From: B25-G16 sp964549945
Lineage (GTDB): Bacteria; Desulfobacterota; DSM-4660; Desulfatiglandales; B25-G16
Direction: 5' to 3'
NCBI GenBank assembly: GCA_964549945.1
Contig: CAZJXD010000069.1
Span: 1-27,004, forward strand
Length of the DNA stretch: 27,004 nucleotides
Positions within the stretch are counted from its first letter, which is position 1. Each line of letters opens with the position of its first letter. A program made the translations under genes and the position numbers. Positions 14,764 through 21,872 of the stretch are shown here, in pieces. Under the pieces are notes generated by a model. It was given only the letters and a program-made list of their open reading frames with translations. It searched no databases and was not told the origin of the DNA.

Positions 14764-15902
14764 TACAAAAGGCTCCTCACCTTCTCAATTAACGTGGAGG
14801 GATGAATGACCTCACCATCTGTTTGGTGATAGGGAATTACCTCGCCATCCGCATATTTCATCACCTCACCCAGTATCTGGCCCCTGTTCATCTCGGGGAC
14901 AAAGATCCTCTTCGCGGCGCCAAGTTCTCGAATCATTCGATCGGCAAAGGGCCATATTGTTTTAAGCCGAAGAAACCCCGCCCTTTTGCCCTCACCCCTG
15001 AGCTGATTCACCGCAAAAAGTGAGCTTCTTGCAGTAAATCCATATGAGACGAGCACCACTTCGGCATCGTCCAGATAGTATGGCTCGGCCTGAACGATTC
15101 TCTCCCTGTTTAGAAGGATCTTGTTGTTGATCCTCGCCACGAGCCTTGAGTGGGCTTCAGGGTCATCGGTCTTCCTGACTCCGCGCTCATTATGGGTAGA
15201 TCCTGTGACCAATAGCTTCTCCCCCTCACCAAATGCGGGCATCGGCGGAATACCGTCTTCCCGTCTCGCCCCAAAAGGCGGCGCACCCGGTCGCTTTTTC
15301 CTCTCAAACACCTTGACCTTCGCCCTTACCTCCATCCTCTCCCTCAGATGGCCTATCGCTTCCTCGCCCATGAGAAATACGGGAACCCTATAATGCTCTG
15401 CAAGGTTAAAGGCCTCTAAAGTGAGATCATACATCTCCTGGACCGACCATGGAGAGAGCGCGATAACTTGATAGTCTCCGTGAGAGCCCCACTTGGCCTG
15501 CATAAGATCTCCGCTTGCCACCCTGGTCGCCTGACCGGTACCAGGGCCAGCTCTCTGGATATCGATAATTACGAGGGGGGTCTCCGTGAAGGCGGCATAG
15601 CCAATGGCCTCTTGCATGAGGCTGAAGCCCGGCCCTGAGGTGGCGGTCATGGCCTTTGCCCCAGCCCATACCGCCCCTATGACAGAGCAGATAGAGGCTA
15701 TTTCATCCTCCATCTGCATGAATACACCGCCAACATCGGCTAATCGAATGGCAACTCTCTCCATGATCTCGCTGGATGGGGTGATGGGATAGCCCCCATA
15801 GTAGCGACAGCCGGCAGCGAGGGCGCCTTCCGCGGCTGCCTCGTTTCCGGACAAATAGTAGGTACCCGCATCCAATGCGCTTTTTATAACCCTAAAACCC
15901 AT
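14763..15902 (-). CDS. 2-oxoacid oxidoreductase alpha subunit (operon 1)
   Basis: The 379-residue protein is a KorA-class alpha subunit. It has YYGGYPITPSSEIME, MEDEIASICSVIGAVWAGAK, TATSGPGFSLMQEAIGYA and RAGPGTGQATRVASGDLMQA in the pyrimidine-binding domain. The C-terminal domain includes VLVSYGFTARSS, LKTIWPFADRMI and VPEMNRGQILGEV. It has no fused gamma domain, as expected since gamma is a separate gene. It starts 19 bp after the GntR-family gene, behind GGAAGG, and leads the alpha-beta-gamma-GltD-ferredoxin order. It resembles operon 2 alpha more than operon 3 alpha by eye. Confidence 0.9.
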   Translation of the reverse strand: MGFRVIKSALDAGTYYLSGNEAAAEGALAAGCRYYGGYPITPSSEIMERVAIRLADVGGVFMQMEDEIASICSVIGAVWAGAKAMTATSGPGFSLMQEAIGYAAFTETPLVIIDIQRAGPGTGQATRVASGDLMQAKWGSHGDYQVIALSPWSVQEMYDLTLEAFNLAEHYRVPVFLMGEEAIGHLRERMEVRAKVKVFERKKRPGAPPFGARREDGIPPMPAFGEGEKLLVTGSTHNERGVRKTDDPEAHSRLVARINNKILLNRERIVQAEPYYLDDAEVVLVSYGFTARSSLFAVNQLRGEGKRAGFLRLKTIWPFADRMIRELGAAKRIFVPEMNRGQILGEVMKYADGEVIPYHQTDGEVIHPSTLIEKVRSLL

Positions 15903-15921
15903 AGGCCTTCCATTGGATTGA

Positions 15922-16575
15922 CTAGGCGGAGAGGATTTCCTTGATCTGCTTTTTTACCACATTTTCCACGTACCGAATGTGTCTCCTCAGTGACCTTTTC
16001 GTCTCGGAATAATCCCCTCTCTTAAGGATGTCAACAATGCCCTGATGATGCTCAAGCGAAATATCCCTCTGGCCTTCTTTACTGAGATAAATGAGCTGGT
16101 ACCTCTTTAGCGGCACCGCCAGGATCTTATATAACTCCACCAGCCTATAGCTGTGGGATAGCTCCACGAGGTCATGATGAAAGCCGGAAATCACGGTAAA
16201 GGTATCGGGTTCCTTGCGAAGGTCGCTTTCGACCTCTAGGATCTGCCTGTACATCTCATCCGGTGATTTGATCGCCCTCTTCCGAATGGTATCGACTGCA
16301 TGACACTCCAGGAGCTCCCGAAGCTCAAAAAGCTCCTCCACATCCTGAGGACTGATGTCGGTGATGTACGATCCTTTTCTGGGCAAGGTGGTGATGAGCC
16401 CCTCTCTCTCTAGGACCCTGAAGGCCTCCCTAATTGGTGATCTGCTGATCCCCAACCTCGTAGCGATCTCGGATTCGTTTATCTTCTGACCCGGCTTGAA
16501 GTCTCCGGTGAGAATACGCCTGCGTAGATCATCCAGCACTACCGCCATCAGGCTCTTAACCTCGATTTTATTCAA
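15922..16575 (-). CDS. GntR-family (FadR/FCD) transcriptional regulator
   Basis: The 217-residue protein has an N-terminal winged helix with RRRILTGDFKPGQKINESE and LGISRSPIREAFRVLEREGLI, where the recognition helix lies. An all-helical FCD ligand domain follows (about 78-205), with candidate metal ligands in FHHDLVE, EHHQGI and RRHI. FCD regulators usually sense small carboxylates. The TTG at 16575 is chosen for its GGGAG site 5 nt upstream. A GTG frame from 16611 is possible but lacks one. It is the first gene of operon 1 and diverges from operon 2. It probably controls one or both, with autoregulation likely. Confidence 0.85.
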   Translation of the reverse strand: MNKIEVKSLMAVVLDDLRRRILTGDFKPGQKINESEIATRLGISRSPIREAFRVLEREGLITTLPRKGSYITDISPQDVEELFELRELLECHAVDTIRKRAIKSPDEMYRQILEVESDLRKEPDTFTVISGFHHDLVELSHSYRLVELYKILAVPLKRYQLIYLSKEGQRDISLEHHQGIVDILKRGDYSETKRSLRRHIRYVENVVKKQIKEILSA

Positions 16576-16638
16576 CTCATCTCCCTCATATGTAGTAATA
16601 TTATTAATCACGATCGTTCCCCCACGGTAAATAGTCGA

Positions 16639-16648
16639 TTGTCGACAT
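16639..16648. promoter_or_regulatory. Candidate FCD-type GntR operator upstream of the regulator gene
   Basis: TTGTCGACAT contains TGTCGACA, which fits the FadR-subfamily operator consensus (pyrimidine-GT-A/C followed by G/T-AC-purine). It lies 64 bp before the TTG start of the GntR gene, in the AT-rich divergent region, and would suit autoregulation. Inference from pattern only. Confidence 0.4.
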
Positions 16649-16762
16649 TTTTATGAATGGTGCATCCTTTGTCAAGGCAAAACATCATAGGCCAACCAAG
16701 AATCAATATTATCCAATAATTCAAAATAGTTATAAGATAGCTGACATCTAATGCTTTTCCAT

Positions 16763-16791
16763 TTCATAAAAAGACCTCTGCCCCGTATACA
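16763..16791 (+). promoter_or_regulatory. Candidate promoter with overlapping GTATAC palindrome for operon 2
   Basis: TTCATA and TATACA are spaced by 17 bp, a weak sigma-70-like pair (3 of 6 and 4 of 6 matches). The downstream hexamer is embedded in CGTATACA (16784-16791), which again fits the FCD operator consensus. An FCD repressor bound there would cover the -10 element. The predicted transcript would carry about 35 nt before the ferredoxin ATG. Confidence 0.3.
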
Positions 16792-16832
16792 CATTGTTTG
16801 CCAAATCGCTTGACAACGGAGTATTCTATGAT

Positions 16833-17051
16833 ATGAGTAGTGCCATGCCTGAGAGAGAAAAAAAGAAGCCCGTTATCAAGGGGGAATGGTGCAAAGGGTG
16901 TGGAATCTGTGTTGAATTCTGCCCCAAGGATGCCTTGGTGTTGGATGAACAAGAAAAGGCTCAACTCGCATACCCCGATAACTGTAACGGCTGCGGAATG
17001 TGTGAGCTCCGATGTCCTGATCTCGCAATCGAATTAGAGGAGGTTGGGTGA
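16833..17051 (+). CDS. korD: Two-[4Fe-4S] ferredoxin, delta subunit (operon 2)
   Basis: The 72-residue protein has CKGCGICVEFCPKDALV and CNGCGMCELRCPDLAIE, the double-cluster pattern of KorD/VorD delta subunits. ATG 16833 is preferred, with GGAG 11 nt upstream. A frame from 16794 would add 13 residues that do not look like ferredoxin sequence and would overlap the predicted promoter region. It ends 3 bp before the alpha gene. It should accept electrons from the thiamine site and hand them to soluble ferredoxin, since this operon has no GltD-like gene. Confidence 0.88.
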   Translation: MSSAMPEREKKKPVIKGEWCKGCGICVEFCPKDALVLDEQEKAQLAYPDNCNGCGMCELRCPDLAIELEEVG

Positions 17052-17054
17052 TAC

Positions 17055-18203
17055 ATGAAAAAGAATGTCCTTTTCCTGCAAGGCAACGAGGCGTGCGTAG
17101 AAGCGGCCCTCTATGCAGGCCTCGATTTTTTCGCGGGATATCCCATCACCCCGTCCACTGAGGTCGCCGAACTGCTTTCCTACCGGCTTCCCAAAAAGGG
17201 TGGGAAGTTCATTCAGATGGAAGACGAGCTCTCCTCTATGTGTGCAATAATCGGGGCCTCGCTCACCGGAAAAAAGACCATGACCGCAACGAGCGGACCG
17301 GGGTTCTCCCTCATGCAGGAAGCACTTGGCTTTGCGGTAATGACCGAGACCCCGTGTGTGGTTTTGAATGTACAGAGAGGTGGTCCCTCGACCGGCCTTC
17401 CCACGAGCGGAAGCCAGGGAGACGTCATGCAGGCCCGCTGGGGGACCCACGGAGAACACGCGATCATCGCCCTTACCGCATCGAATAACCAGGATGTCTT
17501 TGCCAGGACGGTCGAGGCCTTCAATCTATCCGAGACATTTAGAAGCCCCGTTATCCTGCTGTTGGACGAGGTAGTTGGCCATACCAGGGAGAGGCTCATA
17601 ATGCCGGAACCAGGTGAAATCCACGTGGTAGAAAGGCTCAAGACTTCGGTCCCCGAGGGAACCGATTATCACCCCTATCTGCCCCGTGAGGATGGCCGGC
17701 TTCCCATGTCTGATTTCGGCCATGTACATAGGTATAATGTTACGGGGCTTGCACACGATATGTGGGGCTTCCCCTCCACCAATCCCGAGGTGGTGTATGA
17801 ATTGATGCGCCATCTGGTAGATAAAATCCAGGGCCACACGCATGAGATCGCCATGACCAAGGAATTCCATGTCGATGATGCGGAAATCCTGCTCGTCTCC
17901 TATGGGGCATCCGCGAGAACCGCTCTTCATGTGGTGGAAGATAGGAGACAACGGGGCGAAAAACTAGGGCTTCTTGAGCTCCAGACCTTATGGCCGTTTC
18001 CCGATGAGATCGTCAAGAAAAGGTGCGCGGCAGTTGAGTGTGTGATCGTCGTTGAGATGAATATGGGCCAGATTCTTCATGAGGTGAAAAGGGTTTCCGG
18101 TAATCCCGCGAAGGTGTTTCTTGCCAACAGGATCGACGGCGGCTTTATTGCTCCTGCTGACATCCTGAATATCCTCAGAATAATCCAGGGAAAGGGGGCA
18201 TGA
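17055..18203 (+). CDS. korA: 2-oxoacid:ferredoxin oxidoreductase alpha subunit (operon 2)
   Basis: The 382-residue KorA-class subunit has FFAGYPITPSTEVAE, MEDELSSMCAIIGASLTGKK and TATSGPGFSLMQEALGFAV. The C-terminal domain has LLVSYGASARTA, LQTLWPFPDEIV and VVEMNMGQILHEVKR. By eye it is clearly homologous to operon 1 alpha, with many shared motifs but no long identical stretches, so it is an old paralogue or was acquired separately. A GAGGAGGT site about 11 nt upstream starts translation. It overlaps the beta gene by 4 bp (ATGA). It forms the pyrimidine half of the thiamine site and binds the oxoacid. Whether the substrate is 2-oxoglutarate or another 2-oxoacid cannot be decided. Confidence 0.9.
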   Translation: MKKNVLFLQGNEACVEAALYAGLDFFAGYPITPSTEVAELLSYRLPKKGGKFIQMEDELSSMCAIIGASLTGKKTMTATSGPGFSLMQEALGFAVMTETPCVVLNVQRGGPSTGLPTSGSQGDVMQARWGTHGEHAIIALTASNNQDVFARTVEAFNLSETFRSPVILLLDEVVGHTRERLIMPEPGEIHVVERLKTSVPEGTDYHPYLPREDGRLPMSDFGHVHRYNVTGLAHDMWGFPSTNPEVVYELMRHLVDKIQGHTHEIAMTKEFHVDDAEILLVSYGASARTALHVVEDRRQRGEKLGLLELQTLWPFPDEIVKKRCAAVECVIVVEMNMGQILHEVKRVSGNPAKVFLANRIDGGFIAPADILNILRIIQGKGA

Positions 18204-19009
18204 AAATGGCGGTGAGGGACTACATTCGGGAACGCTTCTTTCCCCATCTCTGGTGCCCTGGGTGTGGTCACGGTACGATTATGGGAAGCATGATCCGTGC
18301 AATTGAGAACTTGGGGATAAGGAAAAAGGACATCGTTATCGTCTCCGGTATCGGTTGTTCCTCACGTATCTGTGGGTACCTGGATTTTCACACGCTCCAC
18401 ACCCTCCATGGAAGGGCCCTGGCTTTTGCCACAGGCGTCAAGCTCAGCAGGCCTGAGTTGACGGTGCTCGTTCCAATGGGTGATGGTGATGCCTTGTCTA
18501 TCGGGGGCAACCATATCATTCACTCGGCGAGAAGAAACATCGATGTCACCGCCATTATCATGAACAACAGTATCTACGGCATGACCGGGGGACAGCACTC
18601 TCCATCAACAGGCTATGGCGATTTTGCCACCACTGCCCCCTACGGTAATATAGATCGCTCCTTTGACGTGGTGAAGCTCGCGATGGGCGCCGGGGCTTCG
18701 TTTGTGGCGAGGACCACCGCGTACCACGTGACCTCAATGATAAAGATAATCCAAAAGGCGATCGAGCATAAGGGGTTCTCAGTGGTGGAGGTGCTCTCTC
18801 AATGCCCTACCTACTATGGCAGAAAGAACAAATTCGCCAGTGCCGTTGAGATGCTCAAACACTACAAGACCCACACAACACCCATCGGAAGCAAGGAGAA
18901 GGAGAAGAATCCGGAGTTAATCGAACGGGGAATCTTCGTCCAACAACAGCTGCCGGAGTACTGCGAGGAATACGAGAAGATCATACAGACGGCATCTCAA
19001 GGAGGATAG
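18200..19009 (+). CDS. korB: 2-oxoacid:ferredoxin oxidoreductase beta subunit (operon 2)
   Basis: The 269-residue thiamine diphosphate subunit has LWCPGCGHG and GIGCSSRICGYLDFHTLHTL. The diphosphate motif runs from GDGDALSIGGNHIIHSARRN to the NN of IIMNNSIYGMTGGQ. It keeps the LHTLHGRALAFATG segment of the KorB class, shared with operon 1 beta. The C-terminal tail of about 35 charged residues after HYKTHTT is longer than in operon 1. It starts inside the alpha stop (ATGA) and is followed after 2 bp by the gamma gene. Confidence 0.91.
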   Translation: MKMAVRDYIRERFFPHLWCPGCGHGTIMGSMIRAIENLGIRKKDIVIVSGIGCSSRICGYLDFHTLHTLHGRALAFATGVKLSRPELTVLVPMGDGDALSIGGNHIIHSARRNIDVTAIIMNNSIYGMTGGQHSPSTGYGDFATTAPYGNIDRSFDVVKLAMGAGASFVARTTAYHVTSMIKIIQKAIEHKGFSVVEVLSQCPTYYGRKNKFASAVEMLKHYKTHTTPIGSKEKEKNPELIERGIFVQQQLPEYCEEYEKIIQTASQGG

Positions 19010-19011
19010 AG

Positions 19012-19557
19012 ATGGAAAGGCGCAGGATCATCTTCTCCGGCTCGGGAGGGCAAGGCGTGATCACCGCGGCAATCATATTCGCCGAGGCAGCGGTGCTCTA
19101 CGAGGGCCTGAATGCCGTGCAATCACAATCCTACGGCCCGGAGGCAAGAGGAGGCGCGAGCAGATCCGATGTCATCATCTCCGACGCCGACATACACTTC
19201 CCCAAGGTGATCCAGCCGAATATCCTCGTGTGTCTCACCCAAGAGGCATACGATACGTTCTCCAGGCTTCTTCGACCAGGGGGACTTCTGTTGACCGATA
19301 ATCACTATGTGCGACAAGGGGGAAAGGTAGACGCCAAACAGGTGGGGCTTGACATGTACCGATCGGTGATGGAGGAAATCGGAAGACCGATTGTGTTCAA
19401 CATCTGCATGCTCGGGGCCTTTGTGCAGCTCAGCCAGCTTGTCAAGAAGGAATCGATCATGAAGGTGCTTAAAACCAGGATTCCCGCCGGTACCCTGGAG
19501 TTAAACAGGCAGGCACTGGAATTAGGCGTTCGATTAGTGATGGATTTCAAGCACTAA
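19012..19557 (+). CDS. korC: 2-oxoacid:ferredoxin oxidoreductase gamma subunit (operon 2)
   Basis: The 181-residue gamma-domain protein has FSGSGGQGVITAAIIFAEAA, QSYGPEARGGASRSDVIIS and FPKVIQPNILVCLTQEAYD. An AAGGAGGATAG site directly precedes the ATG, and only 2 bp separate it from the beta stop. It completes a delta-alpha-beta-gamma operon. No strong terminator hairpin was seen in the 99 bp before the glutamyl-tRNA synthetase gene, so read-through is possible. Confidence 0.9.
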   Translation: MERRRIIFSGSGGQGVITAAIIFAEAAVLYEGLNAVQSQSYGPEARGGASRSDVIISDADIHFPKVIQPNILVCLTQEAYDTFSRLLRPGGLLLTDNHYVRQGGKVDAKQVGLDMYRSVMEEIGRPIVFNICMLGAFVQLSQLVKKESIMKVLKTRIPAGTLELNRQALELGVRLVMDFKH

Positions 19558-19656
19558 ACCCTTGAAAGCGCAAGCACACACGGACAGAGACGGACAAATA
19601 GCTCCGAAACAGAGATTTCCCCGCCAATAGGTGTGATGAGCAAAGCGAACTAAGTT

Positions 19657-21075
19657 ATGAACATGGATAAGGAGCACGTAGTCACAAGGTTTCCGCCGAG
19701 CCCGACGGGAACATTGCATATCGGCGGAGCGAGAACGGCGCTGTTCAATTGGCTTTTTTCTCGCCACCACCATGGAAGGTTCGTTCTCAGGATAGAGGAT
19801 ACGGATACGGCCAGGTCAACAAAGGAAAACACCGAGGCTATCATTGAATCATTGAGATGGCTCGGCCTCGATTGGGATGAGGGACCATATTTTCAATCCC
19901 AGAGATCGCATTTCTATCACGAGGCACTTGAAGAACTGCTGTCCTCAGGCAACGCCTATTACTGTCACTGTAGCCCAGAGGAGCTGGAGGAAAAGAGGAA
20001 AGAGGCGATTCAAAAGGGATTAAAGCCCAAATACGATGGCACATGCAGGGACAAGAATCTCGGAAAGGCACCGGGCGCCGTGGCCCGATTGAAAAGTCCC
20101 CTGACCGGGTCAACGGTGTTCAAGGATTTAGTGAAGGGCACTATCTCCATTGAAAATGGGCAACTCGACGACCTTATCCTCCAGCGCTCCGATGGCACCT
20201 TTACCTACAACTTCGCCGTGGTGGTAGACGACAGCGCAATGGGGGTGACCTATGTGATTAGGGGCGATGACCATATAAACAATACACCCCGTCAGATCCT
20301 TATCTACAAGGCCCTCGGTGAGCCAATTCCCCGCTACGCGCACCTGCCAATGATCCTCGGCCCGGACAGGGCACCTCTCAGCAAAAGGCACGGGGCGACC
20401 TCTGTGCTTGCCTATAGGGAAATGGGTATCCTGCCCCATGCCCTGCTTAACTCCCTGGCCCGCCTGGGGTGGTCCCATGGGGATCAGGAGAAATTTACCA
20501 TCCAGGAGCTCGTTGATCTATTCTCACTCGATCACGTGGGAAAGTCAGCGGGAATCTTTAACATGGAAAAACTCCTCGACCTTAATGCGAAGTACGTCAG
20601 GGATGAAGACGACGATACCCTCACAGATCTCCTCACCCCATTCCTCCATACCCTTGGTTGCGAACAATTGAAAAGGGAAACGGTGACAGGGGCGGTCAGA
20701 ACCCTAAAGCCGAGGTCCAAGACATTGCTCGAGATGGCACAGAAGTCTCTGTTCTATTTTAGAGAAATCACCTATGAGCCGGAGGCCGATGAGAAATTCC
20801 TGGTGCCTGAATTCTCAGGGCTCCTGGAGGAATTGCTCTCCGTTCTCAAGGGAGCTGTGGTCTTTACTGGGGATGAGTTGGAGCGCATCCTCTCCTTCTT
20901 CCTAGAAACGCACGGGATAAAGCTCGGCGTAGTTGCTCAATCCTTGAGGGTCGCCCTCACGGGCAAGACAGCGAGCCCGGGCATCTTCGAGGTGATGGAG
21001 GTGATGGGCAAGGTGGAAGTAGTGAAAAGGCTATCAAAGGCAATTGCGCATATAAAGGCTAAGAAGGATAAATAG
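19657..21075 (+). CDS. gltX: Glutamyl-tRNA synthetase
   Basis: The 472-residue class I synthetase charges tRNA with glutamate. It starts with TRFPPSPTGTLHIGGARTAL, where HIGG (21-24) is the HIGH-type motif, and has RIEDTDTARS. The second signature is LSKRHGATSV, the GluRS form of KMSKS. Cys 103, Cys 105 and Cys 130 match the zinc site of E. coli-type enzymes, with Asp 132 where the fourth ligand is His. The C-terminal anticodon-binding half is complete (about 320-472), giving normal length. The ribosome site before ATG 19657 is weak, and ATG two codons later is an alternative. It is the only housekeeping gene in the window. Confidence 0.97.
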   Translation: MNMDKEHVVTRFPPSPTGTLHIGGARTALFNWLFSRHHHGRFVLRIEDTDTARSTKENTEAIIESLRWLGLDWDEGPYFQSQRSHFYHEALEELLSSGNAYYCHCSPEELEEKRKEAIQKGLKPKYDGTCRDKNLGKAPGAVARLKSPLTGSTVFKDLVKGTISIENGQLDDLILQRSDGTFTYNFAVVVDDSAMGVTYVIRGDDHINNTPRQILIYKALGEPIPRYAHLPMILGPDRAPLSKRHGATSVLAYREMGILPHALLNSLARLGWSHGDQEKFTIQELVDLFSLDHVGKSAGIFNMEKLLDLNAKYVRDEDDDTLTDLLTPFLHTLGCEQLKRETVTGAVRTLKPRSKTLLEMAQKSLFYFREITYEPEADEKFLVPEFSGLLEELLSVLKGAVVFTGDELERILSFFLETHGIKLGVVAQSLRVALTGKTASPGIFEVMEVMGKVEVVKRLSKAIAHIKAKKDK

Positions 21076-21091
21076 CAGGAAAGGAAGAAAA

Positions 21092-21868
21092 ATGGATTTC
21101 GAGACCATCCTCACCGAACGGGAAAACCACATCGGGATCATAACACTGAACAGACCGGAGCAGCTCAATACCTTTACCGCCACATTGGCAGATGAATTGA
21201 ACCAAGCCTTAGTTGACATGGATAATGAGGGAGACATCAGGGTGGTGGTGCTCAAGGGAAATGGCCGGGTCTTCTGTGCGGGCATCGATGTATCGGTGTT
21301 GCCCATGAAGGGCATCTTGGAGTACCGGCCCTGGATACGGGCAATGGAGAAGGTAATCCTCACCATCGCGCATATGGTGAAGCCGGTGATCGTGGCCGCT
21401 CACGGTGTAGCGGCTGCAAATGGTGCCGGCCTGGTGGCAGCGGCGGACCTGGCCATCGTTGCTGAGGGAACCAGGATTGGTACCACGGCCATCAACGTGG
21501 GGCTCTTTTGCATGGGCCCGGCAGTTCCGCTGTCTCGTTCCCTTGGCAGAAAGCTCGCCCTGGAAATGCTCCTGACCGGGGATTTCATCGATGCCCAAAG
21601 GGCCGCCAGTATCGGGCTCGTCAACAAGGTAGTACCTCCGGATAAACTGATGGACGAGGCACTGGAGCTTGCGGCCAAACTCGCCTCAAAAAGCCCCATA
21701 GCGCTCCAGATGGGAAAGCAGGCCTTCTACACCATGTCCGACATGGGGTTCGAAAATGCCCTGGAATACTCGGATGAGATGTTCGCAGAGCTCTGCACGA
21801 CCGAGGATGCAATCGAGGGGGTGAATGCCTTCAAGGAGAAGAGGAAGCCCGTGTGGAAGCTGAGGTGA
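21092..21868 (+). CDS. Enoyl-CoA hydratase/isomerase (crotonase) family protein
   Basis: The 258-residue crotonase fold has GIITLNRPEQLNTF and VVVLKGNGRVFCAGIDVSVL. The oxyanion-hole segment is HGVAAANGAGLVAAADLAI. The two glutamates that activate water in true hydratases are missing: the GAGL segment has Leu for the first, and NVGLFCMGPAVPLSR lacks the second. This pattern recalls the ECHDC3-like subgroup, so hydration is unlikely. Isomerase, thioesterase, decarboxylase or a non-catalytic role are all possible. It lies 16 bp after gltX behind AGGAAAGGAAG and is convergent, by 4 bp, with a long acyl-CoA dehydrogenase gene. Confidence 0.85.
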   Translation: MDFETILTERENHIGIITLNRPEQLNTFTATLADELNQALVDMDNEGDIRVVVLKGNGRVFCAGIDVSVLPMKGILEYRPWIRAMEKVILTIAHMVKPVIVAAHGVAAANGAGLVAAADLAIVAEGTRIGTTAINVGLFCMGPAVPLSRSLGRKLALEMLLTGDFIDAQRAASIGLVNKVVPPDKLMDEALELAAKLASKSPIALQMGKQAFYTMSDMGFENALEYSDEMFAELCTTEDAIEGVNAFKEKRKPVWKLR

Positions 21869-21872
21869 TCTC

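Noticed and set aside
16810..16815. Perfect TTGACA as a -35 box
   Set aside because: No -10-like hexamer lies at a suitable distance before the ferredoxin start codon at 16833.
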